DNA from: Curvibacter gracilis ATCC BAA-807
Lineage (GTDB): Bacteria; Pseudomonadota; Gammaproteobacteria; Burkholderiales; Burkholderiaceae_C
Reading direction: 5' to 3'
Length of the DNA stretch: 64,000 nucleotides
NCBI RefSeq assembly: GCF_000518645.1
Contig: NZ_JADZ01000016.1
Span: 124,001 to 188,000, forward strand
Shown here: positions 44,111-53,053 of the stretch, in pieces
How the letters are laid out: every line of letters starts with the position of its first letter
How positions within the stretch are numbered: the first letter of the stretch is position 1
The notes under the pieces: generated by a model
Database searches by the model: none
What the model was told of the DNA's origin: nothing
The model's input: the letters and a program-made list of their open reading frames with translations, nothing else
Translations under genes and position numbers: made by a program

Positions 44111-45343
44111 ATGAGTGCCCCCATGAACACCGCCCTGAACACCTGCATCCTGGTCCTGAACTGCGGCTCGTCGAGCATCAAGTTCGCCCTCTTCGACGCC
44201 AGCCGGCAGCCGCTGCCGCGCAGCCCGATCTGGGGCGGCAAGATCGAGGGCATCGGCGGGCCCCAGGCCACGCACACAGAAACCGGCCAGCCCCCGGTGG
44301 GCCTGAGCCTGGACCCGGCCAACCCCTACCACGCGGCCCTCGAACACATCGAGCGCCGCGTGCTGGCCCAGCCGGACGCCCGGCACCTGGCAGCTGTGGC
44401 GCACCGGGTGGTGCACGGCGGGGCCAAGTACTTCGAGCCGGTGGCGGTGAACACCCAGGTGCTGGCCGACCTGCGCGAGTACATCCCGCTGGCGCCGCTG
44501 CACCAGCCCTTTGCGCTGGAGGCCATCGAGGCGCTGCTGCAGCGCCAGCCCCGGCTGCTGCAGGTGGCCTGTTTCGACACCGCCTTTCACCACACCCTGC
44601 CCCAGGTCGAGCAGATGCTTCCCCTGCCCTATGCGGCCTGGGAGCGCGGGCTGCGCCGCTACGGCTTTCATGGCCTGTCGTACGCCTACCAGGCCCTGGT
44701 GCTGCCCGAGCGCCACGGCGATGTGGCCCGGGGCCGCACCGTGGTGGCCCACCTGGGCTCGGGCGCCAGCCTGTGCGCCATGAACGATCTGAAAAGCGTG
44801 GCCACCACCATGGGCTTCTCGGCCCTCGATGGTCTGATGATGGGCACGCGCTGCGGCGCGCTCGACCCGGGCGCCGTGATCTACCTGATGGAAATCGAGA
44901 AGCTGAGCCTGCAGCAGGTGGCGCATGTGCTGTACCACGAGTCGGGCCTGCTGGGGGTGTCGTGCCTGTCGTCCGACCCGCGCGTGCTGCTGGCCCACGA
45001 GGCCAGCGACGAGCGCGCCCGCGCAGCGCTGGATCTGTATGTGCGCCGCATCGTGCGCGAGATCGGCGCCCTGGTGGCCGTGCAGGGCGGGCTGGACCTG
45101 CTGGCCTTCACGGCCGGCATCGGCGAACACAATGCCGAGATCCGCTCACGCATCTGCCGCCAACTGGGCTTTCTGGGCCTGCGTCTGGACGAGGCCGCCA
45201 ACCAGCGCCACGCGGCCAGCATCTCGGCGCCCGACAGCACCGTGCGCGTGGCCGTCGAGCCCGCCAACGAGGAATGGGTGGCGGCCCGGGCTGCGGCTTT
45301 GCTGGTGGGGGTGGCGGTTGACGCCGCCGAAGCCAGCCACTAA
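44111..45343 (+). CDS. Acetate/propionate family kinase
   Basis: A 410-residue acetate kinase of standard length. It shows TCILVLNCGSSSIKFALFDA (phosphate-binding N-terminus), HRVVHGGAKY, QVACFDTAFHHTLP, HLGSGASLCAM and GFSALDGLMMGTRCGALDPG, and the C-terminal LAFTAGIGEHNAEIRSRIC. It transfers phosphate between acyl phosphate and ADP. The start is 22 bases after the phosphate acyltransferase, so they form a substrate-level phosphorylation or acetate-assimilation pair; a propionate or butyrate preference is possible. Confidence 0.94.
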   Translation: MSAPMNTALNTCILVLNCGSSSIKFALFDASRQPLPRSPIWGGKIEGIGGPQATHTETGQPPVGLSLDPANPYHAALEHIERRVLAQPDARHLAAVAHRVVHGGAKYFEPVAVNTQVLADLREYIPLAPLHQPFALEAIEALLQRQPRLLQVACFDTAFHHTLPQVEQMLPLPYAAWERGLRRYGFHGLSYAYQALVLPERHGDVARGRTVVAHLGSGASLCAMNDLKSVATTMGFSALDGLMMGTRCGALDPGAVIYLMEIEKLSLQQVAHVLYHESGLLGVSCLSSDPRVLLAHEASDERARAALDLYVRRIVREIGALVAVQGGLDLLAFTAGIGEHNAEIRSRICRQLGFLGLRLDEAANQRHAASISAPDSTVRVAVEPANEEWVAARAAALLVGVAVDAAEASH

Positions 45344-45353
45344 GGTTCAGACC

Positions 45354-45599
45354 ATGACCACTGCCACACTCAGCTCCAAAGGCCAGATCACCATTCCCAT
45401 TGAGGTGCGGACCGAACTCAAGGTGAACACGGGTGACCGGGTCGAGTTTGTCCAGATCGCCCCCGGCCGCTATGAGTTCGTGGCCGCCACCCGCGACATC
45501 ACCGAACTCAAGGGCATGTTCGGACCGGCGCAAGCCATGGTGACGCTGGAAGACATGGACGCGGCAGTGGCCCAAGCCTCAGCCGCCGCGGCGCGATGA
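45354..45599 (+). CDS. AbrB/MazE-type antitoxin of a VapBC-like pair
   Basis: An 81-residue protein with an AbrB swapped-hairpin N-terminus: ATLSSKGQITIPIEVRTELKV then TGDRVEFVQIAPGRYEFV. The C-terminal half (FGPAQAMVTLEDMDAAVAQA) should bind and block the toxin. ATG 45354 follows the acetate kinase stop by 10 bases and is taken because it begins the family pattern. Its stop overlaps the toxin start as ATGA, so the pair is coupled. Autorepression with the toxin is usual; no operator could be identified because the gene follows the kinase closely. Confidence 0.88.
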   Translation: MTTATLSSKGQITIPIEVRTELKVNTGDRVEFVQIAPGRYEFVAATRDITELKGMFGPAQAMVTLEDMDAAVAQASAAAAR

Positions 45600-45991
45600 T
45601 CGGCCTGGACACGAACGTTCTGGTTCGTTACATCATGCAGGATGACCCCCTGCAGTCGGCCAAAGCCACGCAGTTGCTGGAGTCATTGGACGCCAACAAC
45701 CTGGGTTTTGTGGCCTTGGCCAGCATTCTGGAGCTGTACTGGGTTCTGACCGCCAGCTACAAGCTCAGCCGGGCGCAGGCGGCGCAAGCCCTCGACGCCC
45801 TGCTGCACACCCGACAGATCCAGGTGGAGCAGGCAGATCGGGTCATCCATGCGCTGCGCGCTCACGCCACCGGCCAGGGCGATTTTGCGGACTGCCTGAT
45901 CGAACGATCGGCCGCCGCAGCGGGCTGCACGCAGACCCTGACTTTCGACGTCAAGGCTGCCCAGCACGCTGGCATGAAGCTCATCGCCTGA
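45596..45991 (+). CDS. PIN-domain ribonuclease toxin (VapC-like)
   Basis: A 131-residue PIN protein. Acidic active-site residues are seen in GLDTNVLVRYI (D5), LASILELYWVL (Glu) and QGDFADCLIERSAA (Asp), and near the end LTFD. VapC toxins are Mg-dependent RNases acting on tRNA or rRNA. It overlaps the antitoxin by four bases and is convergent to the M20 peptidase gene, 16 bases away. It is the second toxin-antitoxin pair in this window. Confidence 0.9.
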   Translation: MIGLDTNVLVRYIMQDDPLQSAKATQLLESLDANNLGFVALASILELYWVLTASYKLSRAQAAQALDALLHTRQIQVEQADRVIHALRAHATGQGDFADCLIERSAAAAGCTQTLTFDVKAAQHAGMKLIA

Positions 45992-46007
45992 AGCGAGACT
46001 CAGGCCC

Positions 46008-47270
46008 TCAAGGCTGGCCCAGTTCCATCAGCAGCCGGGTGGCCAGGTACAGGCGGGGCACGATGGAGTCGACCTCGATGTATTCATCGCGGGCGTGGTA
46101 GCCAAAACCGGCCAGGCCGAAGCTCTCGACCACCGCGGCCTTGCCCGAGCGGCTGGCAAAGCCCGCATCGGTGGCGCCGCCGGTCATGTCCACCAGCGCG
46201 AGCGGACGGTTGTCCAGTTCGGCATAGATGGCCTGGGCGCGCTGGGCCAGCGCACGCCCCGCTGCCGAGGCCACGAAGGGCGGGCGGCCGATCACCATCT
46301 GCACGCTGGTCTCGGTGTCGGGCACCACCTTGTTGCGCTGCACCGCCTCCTTGAGCTTGTCATTCAAGGCCTCGGCCGCGCCATTCTGGGTGGTGCGCAC
46401 ATCGGCGCCTGCCGTGGCCAGCTCGGGGATCTGGTTGCGCACCGTGCCCGATTGCGAGGTAGTCCAGTTCAGCTGGGCACCAGGCACGCTCTTGGCGATG
46501 TCGCGTGTCTGCACCAACTGGTTCGACAGCTCGATCAGGGCATTGCGACCCAGCTCGGGGGCGGCGCCGGCATGCGAGGCCTTGCCCTTGACCTGCAATG
46601 TCACCGTGGCGGTGCCGGCGGCGCCCAGCAACAGTGCTTCCTGGCGGGCCACGGCCTTGGCGGCGGTGGGCTCAAAGGACAACACCACATCCTGCTGTGC
46701 GCCGAGGGCAGCAATGGTCTCGCCCGAACCGATCGAGCCCACTTCTTCGTCGGGGTTGAACAGCACGGTCAGGGTGGCAAAGTCGGCCCAGCCCCGCTCG
46801 CGCAACAGGGCCAGCGAATGCAGGATGACGGCGATGCCGCCCTTGTCGTCGGCAATGCCCGGGCCATAGATGCGGCCGCCTTCCACCTTGTAGGGCTGGG
46901 TTTTCAGAATGCCCGGCTGGTACACCGTGTCCATGTGCGCCTGCAGCATGAAGTGCTTGCGCCCCGTGCCCTGCAAGGTGCCGATCACGATGTCGGCCCC
47001 GGTGCCCGCCGTGGCCTTGCGGCGCTCGGTCTTGAAGCCCAGGGCCTGCAGCCGCTGTTCGGTGAAGGCCGCCATGCGCGCCAGGCCGGCCTCATCGGAA
47101 CTGCCCGACTCGATCAGCACCATCTCGCGCAGGCTGTCGATGACCGCAGGCTGGGCTTTCTCGGCCGCCGCCTTCAGGGCAGCATCGGGTGCTGCAGCCA
47201 CCCCGATGGAGCCTGCTGCCAGACACAGGGCAGTCAGCCAGCGGGCGCAGGGGGCAAAACGGATCGGCAT
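46008..47270 (-). CDS. Exported M20-family metallopeptidase (glutamate carboxypeptidase type)
   Basis: A 420-residue enzyme with a signal peptide (APCARWLTALCLAAGSIGVA). Zinc and catalytic motifs are QAHMDTVYQ (His, Asp), GIADDKGGIAV (Asp), FNPDEEVGSIGSGE (double Glu), SFEPT and GGATDAGFAS. The dimerisation domain starts near residue 200 with KGKASHAGAAPELGRNALIE. It is like carboxypeptidase G2, which releases glutamate from folates and peptides. AGGAG lies seven bases before ATG 47270; an earlier in-frame start would mask the signal. A periplasmic location is expected. Confidence 0.92.
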   Translation of the reverse strand: MPIRFAPCARWLTALCLAAGSIGVAAAPDAALKAAAEKAQPAVIDSLREMVLIESGSSDEAGLARMAAFTEQRLQALGFKTERRKATAGTGADIVIGTLQGTGRKHFMLQAHMDTVYQPGILKTQPYKVEGGRIYGPGIADDKGGIAVILHSLALLRERGWADFATLTVLFNPDEEVGSIGSGETIAALGAQQDVVLSFEPTAAKAVARQEALLLGAAGTATVTLQVKGKASHAGAAPELGRNALIELSNQLVQTRDIAKSVPGAQLNWTTSQSGTVRNQIPELATAGADVRTTQNGAAEALNDKLKEAVQRNKVVPDTETSVQMVIGRPPFVASAAGRALAQRAQAIYAELDNRPLALVDMTGGATDAGFASRSGKAAVVESFGLAGFGYHARDEYIEVDSIVPRLYLATRLLMELGQP

Positions 47271-47533
47271 GGGGAATCTCCTGTCAGAAGCGGGGGCAAC
47301 AAAAAAGTCGTCATCACGAAGAAGTCGGTCGGCGGCCAGGGCATGAAGGCCCCCGCGCTCAGCCAGCTTCAAGCACACGCATTTCAACATGCAAGCCAGC
47401 AGCCGTGGCCATGTTCACAAATGCGTCCAGGCCGAAAAGCATGATTTTTTCGCATCAGGTCCGATACGTGCAAAACCCGGAACATACCGACAAGGTCACC
47501 CAAGCAAATCGCTTGCTGGGCTCTGCGCCCACT

Positions 47534-48874
47534 TCATCGCACACCCCATAGCTCCGTTCGAAGGCCTGGCACATCACCAGCCACGTGCAGACCAAATCCG
47601 CCGTGACGCAGCAGGTGCTCCCACAAAGCCCCCCGAGGCTCAACCAGAAAATAGACAAAGCCCATGTTGAAGGGAATTTGCCGCGGCGGCACAGGCAACA
47701 CCGACAAACCAATGCCAGGCAAATGCAGCCGCACCAGTTCAGGCAGACGATCGGTCGGTCCCACCTTCGCCTGAGCCAGAAACTGGTGCGCCAAAAGATC
47801 GGCAGGTATCTGTGCCGAAACAGCCAGAACCACGCTGCTGTATGAGGACAAAGCGCTGGGGTCGATACTCCCCACGAACATGCCATGCGGACGCGCCTCC
47901 AGCGGAATGGACTGTGCGCTGCGGATCAATATGTCATTGAGCAGCGCTTGCACCTCGCGGGTCAAGCCGTGAAAACTGGCATATGGATCCGCGTGACGGT
48001 AGTGGGGCAGCGCTTCAGGACGACGACGGCGAGGACGAAGGTAGGTGCTCAGCTCGGCGGCGAAACTTCGCAGAAGAACATAGATCGGCTCCAGCGGCGT
48101 GTCTCTGACCAGCAGGAGGTGCTCAAGCACGGATTCATAGCGGTTGATGATCTGCAACAGCAGATAGTCTGTCACCTCTCCAGCCTCTGCAGCCTTTCCG
48201 TCACTTCCCGCCAAGCGCTCGGCGAGCGAATCGGCCCTGAGGCGCGCCGTGCCATGGGTCTGCTGCAACCACTGGATCAGAGTTTCGCTGGCCCCGTAGG
48301 CGTTCACCGGCGGGATGAAGGCAGGATCGAGCAGGGCGCGACCATCAGACCTCAGGCTGTGCAAGCGTGCGACAGGCAAGCCAATCCAGCCATCGTTCAA
48401 CTCCTTGTCTGGCACCAGTCGCAAGCGCAGTCTTGCAAGTTGAACGGGCCTGGGCCCCTGACCAACAGAGTTCGAATCACGCAACTCGGTTTCAAAGACC
48501 GAGAAGCGGGCCAGTGAACCAGGCACGTCGTCAAAACGGGTCTCTTCGCCGTTGGGGCTGCGGATCGGCACGGCCAGGTGGATCACCTGCTCGAGGTGCT
48601 GAGGCATCAGGGTCAAAGGTGCTGGCGGCGGGTTCTGGACCGGGACATCGAAGGGCGTTCCGTCGGTGAAGACACCGCTGGCGCTGGACAACACCAACTT
48701 GCCCAGAGAAAGTGAATCGGCATCGATGTCCAGATGGCTGAAACCCCAAAAAAACGGTGACAGCGGCGCACTTCTGCGGTGGGCAAAGGCTTCAAGGTAG
48801 CGTTCCTGTTGCTGAAACAATTGCGGCCGCAGAAACAGGCCCTCACTCCAGACAACTTTATTGGTCCAACTCAC
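47534..48874 (-). CDS. tssK: Type VI secretion baseplate subunit TssK
   Basis: A 446-residue TssK of normal length. It starts NKVVWSEGLFLRPQLFQQQE, the signature of the family's shoulder domain, and has RYLEAFAHRRSAPLSPFFWG, with a C-terminal IPFNMGFVYFLVEPRG segment in its head domain. TssK trimers connect baseplate wedges (TssEFG) to the membrane complex. It is the last gene of the leftward T6SS arm and starts 21 bases after the TssJ stop. Confidence 0.94.
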   Translation of the reverse strand: MSWTNKVVWSEGLFLRPQLFQQQERYLEAFAHRRSAPLSPFFWGFSHLDIDADSLSLGKLVLSSASGVFTDGTPFDVPVQNPPPAPLTLMPQHLEQVIHLAVPIRSPNGEETRFDDVPGSLARFSVFETELRDSNSVGQGPRPVQLARLRLRLVPDKELNDGWIGLPVARLHSLRSDGRALLDPAFIPPVNAYGASETLIQWLQQTHGTARLRADSLAERLAGSDGKAAEAGEVTDYLLLQIINRYESVLEHLLLVRDTPLEPIYVLLRSFAAELSTYLRPRRRRPEALPHYRHADPYASFHGLTREVQALLNDILIRSAQSIPLEARPHGMFVGSIDPSALSSYSSVVLAVSAQIPADLLAHQFLAQAKVGPTDRLPELVRLHLPGIGLSVLPVPPRQIPFNMGFVYFLVEPRGALWEHLLRHGGFGLHVAGDVPGLRTELWGVR

Positions 48875-48895
48875 GAAAGCAATCTCCTCGACGCA

Positions 48896-49696
48896 TCACT
48901 GCGCAAAAATAGGTTTTTTGGGTACCAGTTTCTCAAGCGGGTCGGGATGGGGCAGCGACGAAGGCGCTTGATGAAATGGACCCGGCGTCTCCGGCACGGG
49001 CAGCTTCAACTCCGAGGACAGTCCGATGTCTGGGATGGTGTCCGGTTTCGCGGACTGTGGTTGAGCCATCGACGGGCTCTTCGGCGTTTTTTCTGCAGGG
49101 AGATTCAGCACGTCGGCGCCAGTCACATCCGACCGATGGATAGCCGTTGCCATGCTCGAGGTACGCGCCAGGTCGGTGATCAACACGGTGTTCGATTGCA
49201 GATCAATGCGCAAAGAGCTCGTTGAGCTTGGCGTCAAACCGCTGTACCACTTCAACTCGGGCGCCACCGGCAAGCGGTAGAGGGCGCGCCAGGTCGATAT
49301 GGGCAAGTCACGATAGCCCGCCACAATTCCGATGTATCGGGTCTCTGGATTGGAATGGCGCTGCAGCACCTGTGCCTGTCCGGGACGGAGAATGAACTGA
49401 TCGACCATCAAAATCTCCCCACCCAGCGTTGCCCGGTCACGGAGATACAACGCGAAGAAGTCGGCCTCCTGGAAGGCGTCAGCGCTACGCAACTCGTAGA
49501 TCCGCAACAGAATCGGGGCAGCACGACCTTGCGGATCCGGGTTGAGACGGTCCGAAGCCTCGATAAACAATTCAAGCTCGGTGGGCTCGCGCTGCCCCGG
49601 CGTTGAAGGCCTCAGGGATCCACATGCAGTAAGCGTCACCCCCATGAGGATGCAGCACAGACTTGAGCGCAGGTGAGTCCCCGAGGGCCATGACAA
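48896..49696 (-). CDS. tssJ: Type VI secretion lipoprotein TssJ with C-terminal extension
   Basis: About 266 residues from TTG 49696. The segment LRSSLCCILMGVTLTACGSL is a lipoprotein signal (Cys in LTAC). The TssJ core, residues about 40-165, shows PTELELFIEASDRLNPDPQG, APILLRIYELRSADAFQEAD and YIGIVAGYRDLPISTWRALY. It anchors TssM to the outer membrane. The tail (about 90 residues, Pro/Ser/Lys-rich) is longer than in usual TssJ (about 160-180). The start is uncertain: ATG 49792 would put 32 residues before the signal, so TTG is preferred although no clear ribosome site is seen. Confidence 0.85.
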   Translation of the reverse strand: MSWPSGTHLRSSLCCILMGVTLTACGSLRPSTPGQREPTELELFIEASDRLNPDPQGRAAPILLRIYELRSADAFQEADFFALYLRDRATLGGEILMVDQFILRPGQAQVLQRHSNPETRYIGIVAGYRDLPISTWRALYRLPVAPELKWYSGLTPSSTSSLRIDLQSNTVLITDLARTSSMATAIHRSDVTGADVLNLPAEKTPKSPSMAQPQSAKPDTIPDIGLSSELKLPVPETPGPFHQAPSSLPHPDPLEKLVPKKPIFAQ

Positions 49697-50002
49697 GAAC
49701 TTTGTCCACGGTTGTCGTGCCCCGAACTGCGAAAACTCAGTGGATGAGCCGACGACCCGTCCGGCGATGGAGAATTGACTGGCTTCAGGCATGGAACTTG
49801 GTTCGGGGACTGTGTCGCCCCATGGGGAGTGACAACCCACGGGGCGCAGTCCGGACATCAATTGGAGGGGTTGGGCCACCAAACGCGGTAGCCGTGTCTG
49901 GGTCTTTCACTTCGGCGCCGTCGCTGGGAAGCTCAGGAGAGCCCGGAGGGTCGTTTCCCGTCCATGAATAGCCGCGGTGGCTCGTTCGCAACCGGCCTGA
50001 TA

Positions 50003-50488
50003 TCAAGCCTCTTTGTTCTTCTGAATGTCGTAGCCCGCAGTGATGGCACCACCCGATCCGCCCTGCTGGTTCTGCACGGTGTACTCAGTCTTGACCTTCG
50101 CAAATGACAAGCCCACGCGCTCGCGGACCTTGACCTCGTCCGTCGCACTGCCAGTCGGCTGCACCAAGGTGACGACCACGTCGCTCATGGTGATCTTCAT
50201 GTATTCCAGAGGGCTGCCACCGGCCTTGCGAACCGTGAGCTTGGCCTCTGGAATGTGCTTTCCAGTGACACAGTACTTGAACAGATTGGGCGTGGCTCGG
50301 TCAACATAGTGCTCGAACATCAGATCGCCCACTTGGGCTTTACCCGTGCCGCCACCCGACCCCGTGTGCATGGTCGACTCTTGAACGATCGACCATTGCC
50401 ACTGCAGCACATCGATCTCATTGTTGTGGACCGAGTCTTGACTCTCACCGTCGATACCGGCAAGTTTGATGAACATGTCTTGAGCCAT
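50003..50488 (-). CDS. hcp: Type VI secretion tube protein Hcp
   Basis: A 161-residue Hcp. It starts AQDMFIKLAGIDGESQDSVH, has NNEIDVLQWQWSIVQEST, and the tail region with YMKITMSDVVVTLVQPTGS. Hexamers stack to make the inner tube, which is fired by sheath contraction. AGGAGG with a suitable spacing lies before ATG 50488. It lies between tssC and tssJ on the leftward arm. Length and sequence are those of the structural Hcp, not an evolved effector-carrying form. Confidence 0.95.
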   Translation of the reverse strand: MAQDMFIKLAGIDGESQDSVHNNEIDVLQWQWSIVQESTMHTGSGGGTGKAQVGDLMFEHYVDRATPNLFKYCVTGKHIPEAKLTVRKAGGSPLEYMKITMSDVVVTLVQPTGSATDEVKVRERVGLSFAKVKTEYTVQNQQGGSGGAITAGYDIQKNKEA

Positions 50489-50608
50489 GGCGCCTCCTGA
50501 TGGAATGAAAAACAGAGAAAAGGAATCAATGGGCAGGGTCTGCAACCGGATGGGTTACAGCCCCTGTTATGCGGCCACTGCAAGGCAGTGGTCAGGCAGC
50601 CCGACAGC

Positions 50609-52111
50609 TCATGTGGCCTGCTTGCCCGAGGGCAGGCGAGCCACGAGGCGCAGACTGACTGTCAGCCCTTCGAGCTGGAAATGCGGGCGCAAGAAGAACT
50701 TGGCGTTGTAGTAGCCAGGATTGCCCTCCACATCATCGACAACCACCTCTGCAGCCGCCAGAGGGCGGCGTGCCTTGGTCTCTTGTGATGAATTAGAGGG
50801 GTCTGCATCAACGTAATGCATGATCCATTCGTTGAGCCATCGCTGCATGTCCTCGCGCTCTTTGAACGAGCCGATCTTGTCGCGCACGATGCACTTGAGG
50901 TAATGCGCAAAGCGACTGCTGGCGAACAAATAGGGCAAGCGGGCCGACAGGTTGGCGTTGGCCGTCGCATCTGGATCCATGTATTCCTGCGGCTTCTGCA
51001 AAGACTGTGCGCCGATGAAGGTCGCATGATCCGTGTTCTTGCGATGGACCAGCGGAATGAAGCCCGATTTGGCCAACTCCGCTTCCCGACGATCCGAGAT
51101 TGCGATCTCAGTGGGGCACTTCATGTCGAAGCCGCCATCGTCGGTAGGGAAGGTGTGCGCGGGAAGATCCTCCAGTGTTCCACCGGATTCCACCCCTCGG
51201 ATCATGGTGCACCAACCAAAGTACTTGAAGCTGCGATTCACGTTGACGGCCATGGCATACGCAGCGTTGTTCCACACATACTTCCTGTGGTCCGCACCAT
51301 CGGTCTGCTCTTCAAAGTCGAACTCATCAACAGGATTGGTCTTGGCCCCATAGGGCAGGCGTGCGAGGAATCTGGGCATGGCCAGCCCCACATAACGCGA
51401 GTCCTCAGTGGCTCGCAGACTGTTCCAGGCGGCATGGTCCAAGTTGGAGGTGATCTTGGTCAGGTCTCGCGGATTGGCGAGTTCCTGCCAGGACTCCATC
51501 TGCAACACCGATGGGGCTGCCCCCGAGATGAATGGAGCATGAGCTGCAGCCGCAATCTTGGCCAGTGCCGACAGCAATTCGACATCCGGAGGTGTGTGAT
51601 CGAAGTAGTAGTCAGCAACCAGGGCACCGTAGGGCTCGCCACCCAACTGCCCGTATTCCTCCTCGTAGAGGCGCTTGAATAAAGGACTCTGATCCCAGGC
51701 AATGCCCTTGTAGCGCCGCAGGGTACGACGCAACTCATCTTTGGAGATGTCCATGAATCGGATCTTGAGCATCTCATCGGTCTCGGTATTGAAGACCAGA
51801 TGTTGGAGGCCACGCCACGCGGATTCGACTTGCTGGAATTCGGCATGGTGCAGGATCAGGTTGATCTGCTCAGACAGCTTGCGGTCAATCTCAGCGATGA
51901 TGGCTTCGATGCTGGTGTAGGCATCGTCGCTCAGGGTGACGGTGTTGATGAGGGCCTGATCTGCAAGGGTGCGTACGGCGGACACGACCGCCTCACGTTG
52001 TTTTTCCCCCTTCGGTTTGAATTCACGATCCAGCAGGTTGCTGAAGTCGTCGATAGGGATCTCAAAAGCCTGCAGGGGCGCCGCTTCGATCACTTGGGAG
52101 TGTGTGTGCAT
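50609..52111 (-). CDS. tssC: Type VI secretion contractile sheath large subunit TssC
   Basis: A 500-residue TssC (VipB). It shows LILHHAEFQQVESAWRGLQH, the WRGL signature, then FDHTPPDVELLSALAKIAAA, WQELANPRDLTKITSNLDHA and RFAHYLKCIVRDKIGSF. It polymerises with TssB into the contractile sheath around the Hcp tube. The start at ATG 52111 is 24 bases after the TssB stop, so the two are cotranscribed. Length is standard. Confidence 0.96.
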   Translation of the reverse strand: MHTHSQVIEAAPLQAFEIPIDDFSNLLDREFKPKGEKQREAVVSAVRTLADQALINTVTLSDDAYTSIEAIIAEIDRKLSEQINLILHHAEFQQVESAWRGLQHLVFNTETDEMLKIRFMDISKDELRRTLRRYKGIAWDQSPLFKRLYEEEYGQLGGEPYGALVADYYFDHTPPDVELLSALAKIAAAAHAPFISGAAPSVLQMESWQELANPRDLTKITSNLDHAAWNSLRATEDSRYVGLAMPRFLARLPYGAKTNPVDEFDFEEQTDGADHRKYVWNNAAYAMAVNVNRSFKYFGWCTMIRGVESGGTLEDLPAHTFPTDDGGFDMKCPTEIAISDRREAELAKSGFIPLVHRKNTDHATFIGAQSLQKPQEYMDPDATANANLSARLPYLFASSRFAHYLKCIVRDKIGSFKEREDMQRWLNEWIMHYVDADPSNSSQETKARRPLAAAEVVVDDVEGNPGYYNAKFFLRPHFQLEGLTVSLRLVARLPSGKQAT

Positions 52112-52135
52112 GAATTCTCCTTGGTTGACGTAAGC

Positions 52136-52684
52136 TCAGGCGAGCGGGGCGTCTTCGACCAGCGACTCGTCCGAGCTCGGCTTGGGACTGGCGGCCAGCG
52201 ATTTCATCAGGGGCGCATCCTGAAGCAGACGCCGCAACAACTCTTCGGCACCTGATTTGCCGTCCATATAGGTCTGCAGATTGGCCAATTGGGTCCGAGC
52301 ATCCAGCAACACGGACAAGGCACTCACTTGTCGGGCAATCGCTGCTGGCGAAAAGTCGTCCATGCTTTCAAAACTGATATCTACCATCAGGTAGCCCTCT
52401 CCTGTGAGGGTATTGGGAACGGGAAACGCCACGCGCGGGCGGATCGCCTTCATTCGCTCATCGAAATTGTCAATGTCGATCTCCAGGAACTTGCGATCCG
52501 ACACCTTCGGAAGGTCTTCCTGCGGCTTGCCGGAAAGATCGGCCAGAACGCCCATGACAAAGGGCAATTCGACCTTCTTCTCGGAACCGTAGATCTCGAC
52601 GTCGTATTCGATCTGCACACGAGGGGGTCGATTACGGGCGATGAATTTCTGACCACTCTTGCTGAACATATTGCTGCCAGCCAT
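52136..52684 (-). CDS. tssB: Type VI secretion contractile sheath small subunit TssB
   Basis: A 182-residue TssB (VipA). It shows SGQKFIARNRPPRVQIEYDV, ELPFVMGVLADLSG and the C-terminal LSVLLDARTQLANLQTYMDG helix that contacts TssC. AGGAGG stands seven bases before ATG 52684; an upstream in-frame extension is open but not family-like. It is the first gene of the leftward T6SS arm, so its promoter should lie in the large gap to its right. Confidence 0.96.
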   Translation of the reverse strand: MAGSNMFSKSGQKFIARNRPPRVQIEYDVEIYGSEKKVELPFVMGVLADLSGKPQEDLPKVSDRKFLEIDIDNFDERMKAIRPRVAFPVPNTLTGEGYLMVDISFESMDDFSPAAIARQVSALSVLLDARTQLANLQTYMDGKSGAEELLRRLLQDAPLMKSLAASPKPSSDESLVEDAPLA

Positions 52685-52919
52685 AAAGTCCTCCTTATTC
52701 AAATGAATTAATCGATTTACCAAACAAAACAAGCAACACTCAACCAACCCTAACGAGCCTCCCGAACTGCCCGCGATCAGGTTTAAAGGGGTAGGCGCAG
52801 AAAAATTGCTTTCATCTCGAAATTCACAGCCCCAAGCGCCCCATAGCGCCGCCACCCTTTCAATGCCAGCGAGCCGGATTGGATCACCCTGACATAAGTC
52901 GTCAACGCCAACGCGGTCC

Positions 52920-52940
52920 ATTCAAATATCACATTTGAAT
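52920..52940. promoter_or_regulatory. Palindrome in the T6SS divergent promoter region
   Basis: ATTCAAAT and ATTTGAAT form perfect eight-base arms around ATCAC, 236 bases upstream of the tssB start and 612 upstream of tssL. The half-site ATTCAAAT recurs at 52698-52705 near the tssB ribosome site. A DNA-binding regulator is a natural reading; no regulator gene is seen in this part of the window. Confidence 0.55.
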
Positions 52941-53041
52941 ACCTCAGGCCAATGCCAGCGCTTTGCATTCCAAAGGCCAAGCTGTCAGGCCCATATCTGG
53001 GTCAAACAATTGCTGAAGTGCACGGGGCCTGCGTCCGATTG

Positions 53042-53053
53042 CAACCCGGGTTG
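53042..53053. promoter_or_regulatory. Short perfect palindrome in the T6SS gap
   Basis: CAACCCGGGTTG is a perfect 12-base palindrome in otherwise A/T-leaning sequence between the two T6SS arms. It may be an operator, but a chance palindrome cannot be excluded. Confidence 0.35.

Noticed and set aside
47499-47520. Hairpin CAAGC-N5-GCTTG downstream of tssK considered as a terminator
   Set aside because: Only five base pairs and no T-run on the minus strand; too weak to call.
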